From: Formosa sediminum
GTDB taxonomy: Bacteria > Bacteroidota > Bacteroidia > Flavobacteriales > Flavobacteriaceae
Direction of reading: 5' to 3'
DNA: 64,000 bases
Assembly (NCBI RefSeq): GCF_007197735.1
Contig: NZ_CP041637.1
Span: 3,629,001 to 3,693,000, forward strand
Shown here one piece after another: positions 1-8,480 of the stretch. Position 1 is the first letter of the stretch; the number at the start of each line of letters is the position of its first letter. A model generated the notes under the pieces. That model saw only the letters and a list, made by a program, of their open reading frames with translations, had not been told where the DNA came from and searched no databases. A program made the translations under genes and the position numbers.

Positions 1-131
1 ATAATATTTGTGCCTTGAAAATAAGCACTACCTAATACAACAGCCTCTATTATAAAAAGCGCTGCTAAAGCATAATATGTTTTACTTTGTTTAAAAAGCT
101 TATAAAATTCTATAGAAATTAGTGCTAACAT
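1..131 (-). CDS. ABC-2 type transporter permease, N-terminal fragment (partial)
   Basis: The minus strand from 131 is open to the window edge: 43 codons beginning MLALISIEFYKLFKQSKTYY and then a hydrophobic stretch that looks like a first membrane helix. The gene begins 8 nt after the stop codon of the ABC ATPase at 139-984, so it is most likely the membrane subunit of that transporter. A cytoplasmic amphipathic start followed by one helix is how ABC-2 permeases of the bacitracin or lantibiotic type usually begin. The rest lies outside the window, so the family is inferred from context and the short N-terminus. Confidence 0.6.
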   Translation of the reverse strand, partial: MLALISIEFYKLFKQSKTYYALAALFIIEAVVLGSAYFQGTNI

Positions 132-138
132 CTTGAGA

Positions 139-984
139 TTATTGAAACAGTTTTTCCATATCTAATTCAGGTATACAAGATGTAATGTAAATGTGTTCTT
201 CAGATAATTCTTGGATAAGTTTGGGCACTTGATTAGTAGTTATGGTAACATATGCTATTTCTCCTTTAAATATAACATTATATTGATTTAGCGATTTAGA
301 CGATTTAATATTAGGTGCACTAAAACTGAAACTCGTTGTATTTTCAAGAATAATATCTTGTGCTAAACCCGATTTTATAATTTCACCTTGTTTCATCACA
401 TACATACTGTTACAAATTTTACTAAGTTCTTCAATAATATGAGAAGAAATTAAAATTGCTAGCTGTTCCTTTTCAGCAAGATCAATAATTAATTTACGTA
501 ATGCAGAAATTCCTAAAGGATCTAACCCGGAAAAAGGTTCATCTAAAACTAAGCATTTTGGATTGTTTAGTAATGCTATAGCTATACCCAAACGCTGTTT
601 CATACCCATTGAATAATTTCTTACAGGATCTCTTCGATCTGTATTTAAACCAACTTGTTGTAACTTATCACAGAGTTCTGCATAAGAGAGCTTAAGCCCT
701 TGCATTTTTGAAAATATTTTTAAATTCTGAACCGCATTTAAATATTCATATAACGCTGGTTTTTCAATTATACCTCCTATAGGTTTTATGTGGTTTACAT
801 CCAGAGATACTAAGCCGGAGTCTGGTTTAACTAAACCTAAAATAATTTTAAACAAGGTTGTTTTTCCTGCACCATTCGCACCTAACACTCCACAAATATC
901 TCCGGCATTACACTGAATATTTACTGCGCTTAACACCTGTAAGCCTCCATACGTTTTAGACACATTTGTAGCAGATATAATCAT
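139..984 (-). CDS. ABC transporter ATP-binding protein (BcrA/antibiotic export type)
   Basis: This 281-residue protein is the nucleotide-binding subunit of an ABC exporter and acts on the inner face of the cytoplasmic membrane. Walker A is GANGAGKT at residues 35-42, the signature is YSMGMKQRLG at 124-133, and Walker B is CLVLDEP at 144-150. The C-terminal 70 residues are variable, as in the bacitracin/lantibiotic ATPase group. Its start overlaps the stop of the upstream gene by 4 nt (ATGA at 981-984), and the permease begins 8 nt downstream, so the three genes form one transcription unit. The transported compound cannot be told from sequence; resistance, lipid or peptide export are all possible. 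Confidence 0.9.
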   Translation of the reverse strand: MIISATNVSKTYGGLQVLSAVNIQCNAGDICGVLGANGAGKTTLFKIILGLVKPDSGLVSLDVNHIKPIGGIIEKPALYEYLNAVQNLKIFSKMQGLKLSYAELCDKLQQVGLNTDRRDPVRNYSMGMKQRLGIAIALLNNPKCLVLDEPFSGLDPLGISALRKLIIDLAEKEQLAILISSHIIEELSKICNSMYVMKQGEIIKSGLAQDIILENTTSFSFSAPNIKSSKSLNQYNVIFKGEIAYVTITTNQVPKLIQELSEEHIYITSCIPELDMEKLFQ

Positions 985-1523
985 GAATTTAATTTAAATT
1001 GAAGTGCTTTATAATTAAACTTAGAGACATAATTACCTTCTAAAAATGTGCGAGACCAAAATGCTTTTTTAAACAAAAAATAAGGATCTTTTATCATAAA
1101 ATAAGGCACATAGTGAAACCATTTTACACCACATTGTTTATAGTATGCCATAACTTTGTCTTCTATACCCAATTCCCTGGCAGCAACAATTGCAGCTTCT
1201 CGCTGACATTTAGAGGTGATGTAATTAGCAGCAATACGTTTACGAAAACCATACTCGAAAAACTGATCTTTAGCACGTTTGTAGTTTTGATATCGTGACC
1301 AACCATCCATTAACACTAAAAAAATGTGTACAAAAGAAAACATGAAGCACCATAACCAAAACGCTTGCACCCACAAGTTAGATTGTAAAAAAGCCGATTT
1401 TAATTGCAGCCAATATACCCAAGATTCTAAAATAAATAGGGACAAGGCATAGTACAATAATCTCCCAACTCGTAAATACGATATAAGTGTATTTGGCTGT
1501 TTGGGTAAACTATGTACTTCCAT
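981..1523 (-). CDS. Hypothetical membrane protein upstream of ABC transporter genes
   Basis: I do not recognise this 180-residue protein. It has two clear hydrophobic helices, around residues 22-42 (LLYYALSLFILESWVYWLQL) and 50-72 (ending SFVHIFLVLM). A basic, aromatic-rich C-terminal half follows and is probably cytoplasmic. It overlaps the ABC ATPase gene by 4 nt and is the first gene of that unit, so it may be an accessory or regulatory membrane subunit of the exporter; that is inference from position only. The ATG at 1523 is the first start in the frame. Confidence 0.65.
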   Translation of the reverse strand: MEVHSLPKQPNTLISYLRVGRLLYYALSLFILESWVYWLQLKSAFLQSNLWVQAFWLWCFMFSFVHIFLVLMDGWSRYQNYKRAKDQFFEYGFRKRIAANYITSKCQREAAIVAARELGIEDKVMAYYKQCGVKWFHYVPYFMIKDPYFLFKKAFWSRTFLEGNYVSKFNYKALQFKLNS

Positions 1524-1584
1524 TTTACCAAATTAATTAAATCTTTATACAGAGTCAAACTTTTTTAGTTGCAATTAAATAAAA

Positions 1585-1608
1585 AAGCCTGTAAATAATT
1601 ACAGGCTT
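1585..1608 (-). terminator. Rho-independent terminator after ndk
   Basis: A perfect 10-bp stem (1585-1594 with 1599-1608, AAGCCTGTAA and its complement) encloses a 4-nt loop. On the minus strand it is followed by a T-rich run (1581-1586). It lies just downstream of the ndk stop codon. Confidence 0.8.
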
Positions 1609-1632
1609 AAGTTATATGGTAAAAAATAAGAT

Positions 1633-2052
1633 TTAAAACATCTCTCTTCCTGCAAAATGGAATGCACCTTCTATAGCTGCATTTTCATCGCTATCACTAC
1701 CATGTACAGCATTTTCTCCTATAGAAGCAGCATACAATTTACGTATAGTTCCTTCTGCAGCTTCTGCAGGGTTAGTTGCACCAATAAGTGTTCTAAAATC
1801 TTCAACTGCATTTTCTTTTTCTAAAATTGCTGCAACGATTGGACCACGAGTCATAAATTCAACTAAATCGTTAAAAAAAGGTCTTTCTTTATGTATTGCA
1901 TAAAATGCTTGAGCATCAGCAGTGGTCATCTGCGTTAATTTTAAAGCAACGATTCTAAATCCTGAAGCGTTTATTTTTTCTAAAATTGCGCCAATGTGTC
2001 CGTTCTCAACCGCATCTGGCTTAAGCATTGTAAATGTTCTATTTGTTGCCAT
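1633..2052 (-). CDS. ndk: Nucleoside diphosphate kinase
   Basis: NDK transfers the gamma phosphate of ATP to nucleoside diphosphates through a phosphohistidine, balancing NTP and dNTP pools in the cytoplasm. The 139-residue product begins [15 protein letters not shown], the usual NDK start, and carries the active-site signature [12 protein letters not shown] with the catalytic His at 117. The open frame extends 39 codons further upstream, but that part is unrelated to the family, so ATG at 2052 is chosen. A -7-like element lies at 2073-2080. The gene is divergent from the DHH phosphoesterase gene. Confidence 0.96.
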   Translation of the reverse strand: MATNRTFTMLKPDAVENGHIGAILEKINASGFRIVALKLTQMTTADAQAFYAIHKERPFFNDLVEFMTRGPIVAAILEKENAVEDFRTLIGATNPAEAAEGTIRKLYAASIGENAVHGSDSDENAAIEGAFHFAGREMF

Positions 2053-2072
2053 TTGTTTTTTTAAATTTGATG

Positions 2073-2080
2073 CAAAAGTA
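2073..2080 (-). promoter_or_regulatory. Candidate -7 element of the ndk promoter
   Basis: The minus strand reads TACTTTTG, an exact match to the Bacteroidota -7 consensus TAnnTTTG, 20 nt before the ndk start. I did not see a convincing -33 TTG at the usual distance. Confidence 0.5.
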
Positions 2081-2125
2081 ATGCATTTCTTAGTAAATAC
2101 CATATAATCGCACATTAAAAAATTG

Positions 2126-2133
2126 TATCTTCG
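2126..2133 (+). promoter_or_regulatory. Candidate -7 element abutting the DHH phosphoesterase start
   Basis: TATCTTCG differs from TAnnTTTG at one position and ends only 6 nt before the ATG at 2140. If used, the mRNA would have almost no leader. Confidence 0.4.
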
Positions 2134-2139
2134 TGGCTT

Positions 2140-3156
2140 ATGACAACAGCTGAAATTAAACAAATACAAGCGCTTTTAAGCATACCTAAACAAATTATTA
2201 TTGTACCTCATAAAAATCCTGATGGCGATGCTATGGGTTCTACCCTAGCGTTATATCATTATTTAAAAGCCAATAATCACAATGTTTATGTAATGGCTCC
2301 AAACGATTATCCCCATTTTTTAAAATGGTTACCAGGGGATGATACTGTATTAAAGCACGATACTGAAACTGAACACTGTAATACACTTTTACATGAAGCA
2401 GATCTAATTTTTACACTAGATTTTAATGCTTTACATCGTGTAGGCCAAATGGGAGATGTAATTGCAGAAAGCCAAGCGATTAAGGTTATGATAGACCACC
2501 ACCAACAACCAGAGAACTATGCAGCATATATGTTTTCAGATGTTACAATGAGTTCTACATGCGAAATGGTGTATCGCTTTATAGAAATGTTGGGAGACCA
2601 AGACAATATAACTACAGACATTGCAACGTGTTTATATACAGGGATTATGACCGATACGGGATCTTTTAGATTTCCTTCAACCACAAGTGAAACCCATTAT
2701 ATTATTGGAAAACTAATTAATGCAGGAGCCAATAATGCACAAATACATAATAATATATATGATACTAATAGCTACGAAAAACTTCAGCTCTTAGGTTGTG
2801 CATTAAGTAATTTAAAAGTTATTCCAGAATTACGCACAGCATACATTACGTTATCTCAAGACGAATTAAACAGATTCGATTTCAAAAAAGGAGATACCGA
2901 AGGTTTTGTAAATTATGGACTTTCTTTAAACAACATTATATTTGCAGCCATTTTTATTGAACATAAGCAAGAAAATATAATTAAAATATCGTTGCGATCT
3001 AAAGGCGATTTTTCCGTAAATGAATTTTCTAGACAATATTTTGATGGTGGCGGACACACGAATGCCGCTGGCGGAAAAAGTGATTTAAGTTTAAGTGAAA
3101 CCATTGAAAAATTTATTAGTATATTACCAAACTATAAAAATGAACTAACTTTATGA
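2140..3156 (+). CDS. DHH/DHHA1 family phosphoesterase (NrnA-like oligoribonuclease / pAp phosphatase)
   Basis: The 338-residue cytoplasmic protein has the DHH motifs that bind two Mn ions: [11 protein letters not shown] (residues 24-34), LDFNALHR (93-100) and the defining DHH at 119-121. The C-terminal DHHA1 nucleic-acid-binding motif is [12 protein letters not shown]. Proteins of this size and layout in Bacteroidota are NrnA-like enzymes that degrade nanoRNA and 3'-phosphoadenosine 5'-phosphate; I infer that role and cannot tell the two substrates apart. Its stop overlaps the gldI start by 4 nt (3153-3156), so the two genes are translationally coupled, an arrangement I would expect to be conserved in gliding flavobacteria. 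Confidence 0.88.
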   Translation: MTTAEIKQIQALLSIPKQIIIVPHKNPDGDAMGSTLALYHYLKANNHNVYVMAPNDYPHFLKWLPGDDTVLKHDTETEHCNTLLHEADLIFTLDFNALHRVGQMGDVIAESQAIKVMIDHHQQPENYAAYMFSDVTMSSTCEMVYRFIEMLGDQDNITTDIATCLYTGIMTDTGSFRFPSTTSETHYIIGKLINAGANNAQIHNNIYDTNSYEKLQLLGCALSNLKVIPELRTAYITLSQDELNRFDFKKGDTEGFVNYGLSLNNIIFAAIFIEHKQENIIKISLRSKGDFSVNEFSRQYFDGGGHTNAAGGKSDLSLSETIEKFISILPNYKNELTL

Positions 3157-3692
3157 AAAAACTAGGTTTATGTTGTTTGGTTATTTTCAGTATAATTAGC
3201 TGTAAGTCCCCAGAAGCCAGACGTCCAATATCTGTAAAAAGTGGTTCGTATATAGATGAGTCTGTAGCACGAAACAAAAAGCTTTACGAAAACGAAAAAT
3301 CTCGTTTTAAAGAAATTATGGATGCAAACCCAGATCAAAAATATTTAACATCTCAAAACGGATTTTGGTATACGTATAATACAAAAATAGAATCGGATTC
3401 TTTACCTAAACCCATATTTGGAGATGTAGTAAACTTCGATTATAATGTTAAGACCATTAACGGAGAAATTGTATATACCAATGCAGAAACAAAACCCGAT
3501 ACGTATATAATGGATAAACAAGAATTGTTTACCGGTTTACGAGAAGGTCTTAAATTAATGAAAGCAGGAGAAACAGCAACGTTCTTATTTCCCTCTGCTT
3601 TAGCTTATGGCTATTACGGCGATCAAAATAAAATTACTACAAATACACCTTTAATTTGTAAAGTAACAATTCATTCAATAATCGAAAATTAA
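3153..3692 (+). CDS. gldI: Gliding motility-associated peptidyl-prolyl isomerase lipoprotein GldI
   Basis: This 179-residue protein has a lipoprotein signal ending in SIISC (Cys17 lipidated) and one FKBP-type isomerase domain in the C-terminal 110 residues (GDVVNFDYNVKTING, LREGLKLMKAGETATFLFPSALAYG). The N-terminal linker with NGFWYTYN is typical of GldI. GldI is required for gliding in Flavobacterium johnsoniae, where it is thought to fold periplasmic or outer-membrane components of the gliding and type IX secretion machinery. It overlaps the DHH gene by 4 nt and is followed 10 nt later by a second isomerase gene, so the three probably form one operon. Confidence 0.92.
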   Translation: MKKLGLCCLVIFSIISCKSPEARRPISVKSGSYIDESVARNKKLYENEKSRFKEIMDANPDQKYLTSQNGFWYTYNTKIESDSLPKPIFGDVVNFDYNVKTINGEIVYTNAETKPDTYIMDKQELFTGLREGLKLMKAGETATFLFPSALAYGYYGDQNKITTNTPLICKVTIHSIIEN

Positions 3693-3702
3693 TTTCACAC
3701 AA

Positions 3703-4833
3703 ATGACATTATTAAAACAATCCTTTAAATTTATTGTCCTTGCCCTTGTGGTAAGTTTTACAGCTTGTAACGAAAAATATCCTGATTTAGAAGACGGGAT
3801 GTACGCTGAAATAATTACAAATAAAGGAACTATGGTTGCCAACCTTGAGTTCGAAAAAACCCCAGTAACCGTTGCCAACTTTGTTTCGTTAGCAGAAGGC
3901 ACAAATACAATGGTAGACAGTGTTTATAGAGGAAAAAAATTCTATGACGGTATACTATTTCACCGTGTTATTGATGGTTTTATGATACAGGGAGGAGACC
4001 CAACAGGGACAGGATCTGGCGGACCAGGATACAGATTTGCTGATGAGTTTAACGATTCTTTAAAACACGATAAGCCAGGTATTTTATCTATGGCAAATGC
4101 AGGTCCTGGATCTAATGGAAGTCAGTTTTTTATTACTGAAGTGCCAACACCTAATTTAGATAACAGACATACAGTTTTTGGAGAATTGGTTTTAGGCTTA
4201 GATGTACAAGACTCTATTTCTAACGTAAAAAAAGATGGTAGAGACAAACCCGTTGATGACGTTGTAATTGAAACTATAAATATTATTAGAAAAGGATCTG
4301 AAGCTAAAAAATTTGATGCAAATGCGGTATTTCTAGATAGCTTTGCTGAAATTGAACGTAAAAGAGAAGAAGCTGAAAAAAAATTAAACGAAGCTAAAGC
4401 AGCGTTTTTAGAAAACGATAAAGCCATCAAAGCTAATATGAAAACATTGCCTACAGGTTTAGGAATTTCTGTTATTTCTGAAGGCAATGGTGTTAAGCCA
4501 GAATCTACAGATAATGTACTTATTAACTACGCAGGATATTTAGAAGATGGTTCTTTATTCGATTCTAATATTGTAGATATTGCAAAAGCATATGGCATGT
4601 ATAATGAAGTTCGTGATCAACAAAGAGGTTACCAACCGTTTCCTATGATATATAATGAAACTGCTGGATTAATTCCTGGGTTTAGAGAAGCCATGTTAAA
4701 TATGAATGTAGGCGATAAAGTAAGAGCTTATATTCCTGCAGCACTTGCCTATGGCGAACGTGGCGCTGGGAATGTAATTAAACCAAACTCTAACTTAATT
4801 TTTGATTTAGAAATTGTAGGTATTGCAGAATAA
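3703..4833 (+). CDS. Two-domain peptidyl-prolyl isomerase lipoprotein (cyclophilin plus FKBP)
   Basis: A lipoprotein signal (SFTAC, Cys22) leads into a cyclophilin domain at about residues 33-195, with FHRVIDGFMIQGGDPTGTG and MANAGPGSNGSQFFI forming the active site. A charged alpha-helical, probably coiled-coil linker at about 205-250 follows. The C-terminal FKBP domain covers about 262-375 (VLINYAGYLEDGSLFDSN, VGDKVRAYIPAALAYGERG). It should act as a periplasmic prolyl isomerase with two independent catalytic folds. It sits directly behind gldI, suggesting a shared role in folding exported proteins. The fusion looks genuine, since the frame is continuous and both domains retain their motifs. 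Confidence 0.9.
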   Translation: MTLLKQSFKFIVLALVVSFTACNEKYPDLEDGMYAEIITNKGTMVANLEFEKTPVTVANFVSLAEGTNTMVDSVYRGKKFYDGILFHRVIDGFMIQGGDPTGTGSGGPGYRFADEFNDSLKHDKPGILSMANAGPGSNGSQFFITEVPTPNLDNRHTVFGELVLGLDVQDSISNVKKDGRDKPVDDVVIETINIIRKGSEAKKFDANAVFLDSFAEIERKREEAEKKLNEAKAAFLENDKAIKANMKTLPTGLGISVISEGNGVKPESTDNVLINYAGYLEDGSLFDSNIVDIAKAYGMYNEVRDQQRGYQPFPMIYNETAGLIPGFREAMLNMNVGDKVRAYIPAALAYGERGAGNVIKPNSNLIFDLEIVGIAE

Positions 4834-4858
4834 ACGCTTAGTTTTAAGTTAATAAAAA

Positions 4859-4890
4859 AGACCTGATAATGATACTACTTTATCAGGTCT
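4859..4890. terminator. Bidirectional terminator between the PPIase operon and pepD
   Basis: A 10-bp stem (4859-4868 with 4881-4890, AGACCTGATA and its complement) is flanked by an A-run and a T-run, so it can stop transcription from both convergent genes. Confidence 0.85.
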
Positions 4891-4917
4891 TTTTTTATGT
4901 ATACTAACAATTTTAAT

Positions 4918-6378
4918 TTATTGTTTTGGAATCTCTTTTAAAATCTCAAGAACAAAATCCCAATATTTCTGTACTGAAGAAACACTAGCACGTTCGTCTG
5001 GAGAATGCGCTCCTTTTATAGTTGGTCCAAAACTAATCATTTCCATCTCTGGATAATTAGACCCGATAATACCACATTCAAGTCCGGCGTGACAGGCAGC
5101 TACGTGTGCTTTTTCGCCATGTAATCTTTCATAAGTTGTATCTAAAACTTTTAATATAGACGAGTCCATATTTGGCGCCCATCCTGGATAATCACCAGTA
5201 CATGCTACTTCACACCCTGTTAACTCAAAGGTAGCACGTAACGTATTGGCTAAATCCCATTTAGAACTTTCTACAGAAGATCGTGTTAAACACCCTACTT
5301 TTATATGACCACCTTTTACAATAACACGAGCAATATTATTAGACGTTTCTACCAACTCAGGAATATCTGCACTCATACGAAACACACCGTTATGTGCCGC
5401 ATATAAGGCACGCGTAAAACCTTCTTGCACACCTAAATCCATTATGTTTTCTGGTAATGTAGTGGCTTCAACAGTAATATTTAAATCCGGTTCCATGGTT
5501 TTTAATTCCTGCTGAATGGTTTCTGCTTGAAGTTTTATCTCTAATTTAAAAGCCTCCTCATGTATTGCATCAATAGCAACTATAGCTTTACTTTCTCTAG
5601 GAATGGCATTACGTAAACTTCCGCCGTCAATTTCAGAGATTCGCAATCCGAAGTTTTCAAACCCATCAAATAACAAACGGTTTATAATTTTATTAGCGTT
5701 ACCTAATCCTTCATGAATTTGCATCCCAGAATGTCCACCTTGTAAACCGTTAACTGTAATTTTATACCCTAATTTAAATTCAGGAGTTTCTTCTTCTTCA
5801 TAGGTTCTGGTTGCTGTAACATCTATTCCTCCAGCGCAACCCACACCAATTTCATCATCTTCTTCAGTATCTAAATTCAAAAGAATTTTACCTTCTAAAA
5901 CACCACCTTTTAATCCTTGAGCTCCTGTCATTCCAGTTTCTTCATCTATTGTAAACAACGCTTCAAGTGCAGGATGTGCAATAGTATCGCTTTCCAGAAT
6001 AGCCATTATTGTAGCTACACCTAAACCATTGTCGGCACCAAGCGTTGTACCTTTTGCACGTACCCAATCGCCATCTACATACATGTCGATGCCTTGAGTA
6101 GCAAAATCGAACACCGTATCGTTATTTTTTTGGTGAACCATATCTAAATGCGATTGCATTACAATGGGTGCTCTATCTTCCATACCGGCAGTGGCAGGCT
6201 TTTTTATAATTACATTTCCAACTTCATCTTCAATAGTTTCTAATCCTAAAGATGCGCCAAAATCTTTCATAAAGGCAATCACTTGTGCTTCTTTTTTCGA
6301 GGCTCTTGGCACCGCATTTAAATCTGCAAATTTGTTCCAAAGGGCTTTGGGTTCTAGTGCTCTTATTTCTGAATTCAT
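4918..6378 (-). CDS. pepD: Aminoacyl-histidine dipeptidase (M20C)
   Basis: PepD is a cytoplasmic zinc dipeptidase of the M20 family that cleaves Xaa-His and other dipeptides. The 486-residue length fits. Metal ligands and catalytic residues are visible: SHLDM (His77, Asp79), LGADNG (Asp116) and IDEETG (Glu146/147). A C-terminal metal-site motif, GAHSPDERA, is also present. The central dimerisation domain contains GLQGGHSGMQIH. The gene stands alone with its own promoter, convergent with the PPIase operon. Confidence 0.94.
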   Translation of the reverse strand: MNSEIRALEPKALWNKFADLNAVPRASKKEAQVIAFMKDFGASLGLETIEDEVGNVIIKKPATAGMEDRAPIVMQSHLDMVHQKNNDTVFDFATQGIDMYVDGDWVRAKGTTLGADNGLGVATIMAILESDTIAHPALEALFTIDEETGMTGAQGLKGGVLEGKILLNLDTEEDDEIGVGCAGGIDVTATRTYEEEETPEFKLGYKITVNGLQGGHSGMQIHEGLGNANKIINRLLFDGFENFGLRISEIDGGSLRNAIPRESKAIVAIDAIHEEAFKLEIKLQAETIQQELKTMEPDLNITVEATTLPENIMDLGVQEGFTRALYAAHNGVFRMSADIPELVETSNNIARVIVKGGHIKVGCLTRSSVESSKWDLANTLRATFELTGCEVACTGDYPGWAPNMDSSILKVLDTTYERLHGEKAHVAACHAGLECGIIGSNYPEMEMISFGPTIKGAHSPDERASVSSVQKYWDFVLEILKEIPKQ

Positions 6379-6400
6379 AATTTCGTTTTATAATGTTACA

Positions 6401-6433
6401 CAAAGGTACGTATTAGCATCAACCTATTACAAA
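6401..6433 (-). promoter_or_regulatory. Candidate pepD promoter
   Basis: On the minus strand a TTTG (6430-6433) is followed after 21 nt by TACCTTTG (6401-6408), matching the -33/-7 layout known for Bacteroidota. The ATG of pepD is 22 nt downstream. Confidence 0.6.
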
Positions 6434-6441
6434 CATTTACT

Positions 6442-6449
6442 TATTTTTG
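6442..6449 (+). promoter_or_regulatory. Candidate -7 element abutting the DUF3810 gene start
   Basis: TATTTTTG matches TAnnTTTG exactly and ends 4 nt before the ATG at 6454. No other start lies nearby in frame, so transcription from here would give a leaderless mRNA. Confidence 0.4.
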
Positions 6450-6453
6450 AGGC

Positions 6454-7521
6454 ATGCTTAAAAACCCAAAAACATATCTAGCATTTTCGTTGCTTCCAGT
6501 ATATTTTCTAGTAAAATTCTTATCGAATTATCCTGAAATTATAGAGTATTATTATAGTAATGGGATATACCCTATACTCTCTAAAGCGCTACGCTATGGC
6601 TTAGGTTGGATTCCGTTTTCCTTTGGCGATTTGGTGTATGCTTTCGGCGTAATTTATATGGTTAGGTGGATTATTAAAAACCGGAAACGTTTTTTTACAG
6701 ATACACAATTGTGGCTTATCGATATGTTATCGGCTGTAACCTTAATTTACTTTGCTTTTCATTTATTTTGGGGCATGAATTATTACAGATTACCGCTTCA
6801 TAAAAACCTAAATTTAGAAGCCGATTACTCTACAGCTCAACTTGTTTCTGTAACCGAAAAACTAATAAATAAAACAAACAGTTTACAGTTAGAAATCACA
6901 AAAAATGATACTGTAAAAGTAGAAATGCCTTACAGTAAAACAGACATTATGAAGCGTTCGGGTGATAGTTATAAAAATCTAGAAGCACAATATCCGCATC
7001 TCGCTTATCAGCCCCGAAGCATAAAAAAATCTTTATTTAGTGTTCCCTTAACTTATATGGGGTTTAGTGGCTATTTAAATCCGTTAACTAATGAAGCTCA
7101 AGTCGATTATTTAATTCCGTCTTATAAATTCGCCACAACTTCTGCACACGAAATGGCTCACCAGTTAGGATATGCCGCCGAAAACGAAGCTAATTTTATA
7201 GGGTGTTTAGCAACGATAAATAATGACGATATTTATATGAAATACTCTGGTTATGCGTTTGGACTACGCCATTGCTTAAATGAAATTTACCGCCGCGACC
7301 CTGAACAATACGAACGCATCATAGAACATGTTAATATTGGAATTTTAAAAAATTACGAAGAAACACGCCTATTTTGGGACAGTTACCAGAATCCGTTAGA
7401 ACCGCTATTTAAAGAGAGTTACAACTCGTACCTACAAGCCAACAATCAACAAGGTGGTATGGATAGTTATAGTTATGTTGTGGCCCTTTTAGTAAATTAT
7501 TTTCAAAAGCACCCACTTTAA
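6454..7521 (+). CDS. DUF3810 family membrane protein with zinc-metalloprotease motif
   Basis: This 355-residue protein matches what I know as the DUF3810 family of Bacteroidota. The N-terminus holds about three membrane helices (residues 8-25, 55-75 and 88-108). A soluble domain follows with SAHEMAHQLGYAAENEANF at 230-248: HEMAH (232-236) is a classic HExxH zinc motif and the downstream Glu243 or Glu245 could be the third ligand. It is therefore likely a membrane-anchored metalloprotease, but substrate and role are unknown. It is divergent from pepD. Confidence 0.78.
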   Translation: MLKNPKTYLAFSLLPVYFLVKFLSNYPEIIEYYYSNGIYPILSKALRYGLGWIPFSFGDLVYAFGVIYMVRWIIKNRKRFFTDTQLWLIDMLSAVTLIYFAFHLFWGMNYYRLPLHKNLNLEADYSTAQLVSVTEKLINKTNSLQLEITKNDTVKVEMPYSKTDIMKRSGDSYKNLEAQYPHLAYQPRSIKKSLFSVPLTYMGFSGYLNPLTNEAQVDYLIPSYKFATTSAHEMAHQLGYAAENEANFIGCLATINNDDIYMKYSGYAFGLRHCLNEIYRRDPEQYERIIEHVNIGILKNYEETRLFWDSYQNPLEPLFKESYNSYLQANNQQGGMDSYSYVVALLVNYFQKHPL

Positions 7522-7591
7522 ACAAAACATGTTAACAAGGTAGCATACACCACGTTGTTAACATATTTGACATATAGAGAAAATCTCTAGA

Positions 7592-8395
7592 TTATTCTAT
7601 AATTTCGGCACCTTCAGGAGCTTCATAAAATGAAGGCTTTTGTTGTGCTTTAGAGAGTTTTACATCAGAAAACACAACTTCTTTTTTCACATCTACAGGT
7701 GTTCCATCTACCACATTATACCATTGAATAGATTTTGGTAATTTTACTCCATTTACAGTTTCCCAATTTCCATATTTAATATAATTGAATGTTTTACTTT
7801 TCTCTTTAGCAAAAAACGTCATAGTATAAGCTAACCAAGTCATCTCATTGGTTTTAGCATCATAATAAATAATGTATTCATCATCTGGCGACTCTCCTAT
7901 TCCTGCTCCATAGGAAATCTGAATTCCAGGATATTCTACGCCGTTAAAAAGTAAAGGTTCTGCATCACTATAAGTAATACCATCATCTGCCAAAACAAAA
8001 GGCATGGCATAGAAATAGAACATTAAATTATAATAAAATTTAGGTTTTCCATCGTAAGCTGTAGTATCCTTAGATTCTAACCACACATCTTTCCCATTAA
8101 AACCTAACACGTGGTTTGGCATATCTATATGCGCTTTTCTACGTTTTAAATCGGTAGTCGTAATCTCTGTTCCTTCAGGTTTTTGCATGGTAAACTCTAA
8201 AGTTTGCATAGTGTTCCAAGTATCTAAACCGCCATGCGCTTCAAATACTTTTGCAATATGCTCTGGGTAACTTTTCGTTGTACTGTTTTGAATCACGGCT
8301 TCTTCCGTCGGTGTCTCAGCAGTCGTTTTCTGTTCTGTAGCTTGTTTACAAGATGTAAAGGCGATAATAAATAAAAGTAGTAAGGTGTTTTTCAT
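7592..8395 (-). CDS. Lipoprotein of unknown function (DUF6503-like)
   Basis: The 267-residue protein starts MKNTLLLLFIIAFTSC, a lipoprotein signal with Cys16 as the lipidation site; the open frame extends 15 codons upstream but that part does not fit a signal peptide. After a low-complexity Thr/Glu linker the mature domain carries HGGLDTWNTMQTLEFTM, and the C-terminus is rich in beta strands (AGIGESPDDEYIIYYD). It resembles the DUF6503 group of Bacteroidota, possibly a LolA-like fold that binds hydrophobic ligands. That assignment is from memory and no catalytic residue can be proposed. Confidence 0.68.
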   Translation of the reverse strand: MKNTLLLLFIIAFTSCKQATEQKTTAETPTEEAVIQNSTTKSYPEHIAKVFEAHGGLDTWNTMQTLEFTMQKPEGTEITTTDLKRRKAHIDMPNHVLGFNGKDVWLESKDTTAYDGKPKFYYNLMFYFYAMPFVLADDGITYSDAEPLLFNGVEYPGIQISYGAGIGESPDDEYIIYYDAKTNEMTWLAYTMTFFAKEKSKTFNYIKYGNWETVNGVKLPKSIQWYNVVDGTPVDVKKEVVFSDVKLSKAQQKPSFYEAPEGAEIIE

Positions 8396-8459
8396 AGTGT
8401 TTAATAATGATTTATGGTCTTTGACGAAATCAAAAGGCATTAATTACATTTAAAACATT

Positions 8460-8467
8460 TACTTTTG
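8460..8467 (+). promoter_or_regulatory. Candidate -7 element of the TrmH-family gene
   Basis: TACTTTTG matches TAnnTTTG exactly, 13 nt upstream of the ATG at 8481. Confidence 0.5.
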
Positions 8468-8480
8468 TGTTTTTTAAATT

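Noticed and set aside
2053-2169. N-terminal extension of the ndk frame
   Set aside because: The 39 extra residues are unrelated to NDK, and the extension overlaps the divergent DHH gene start.
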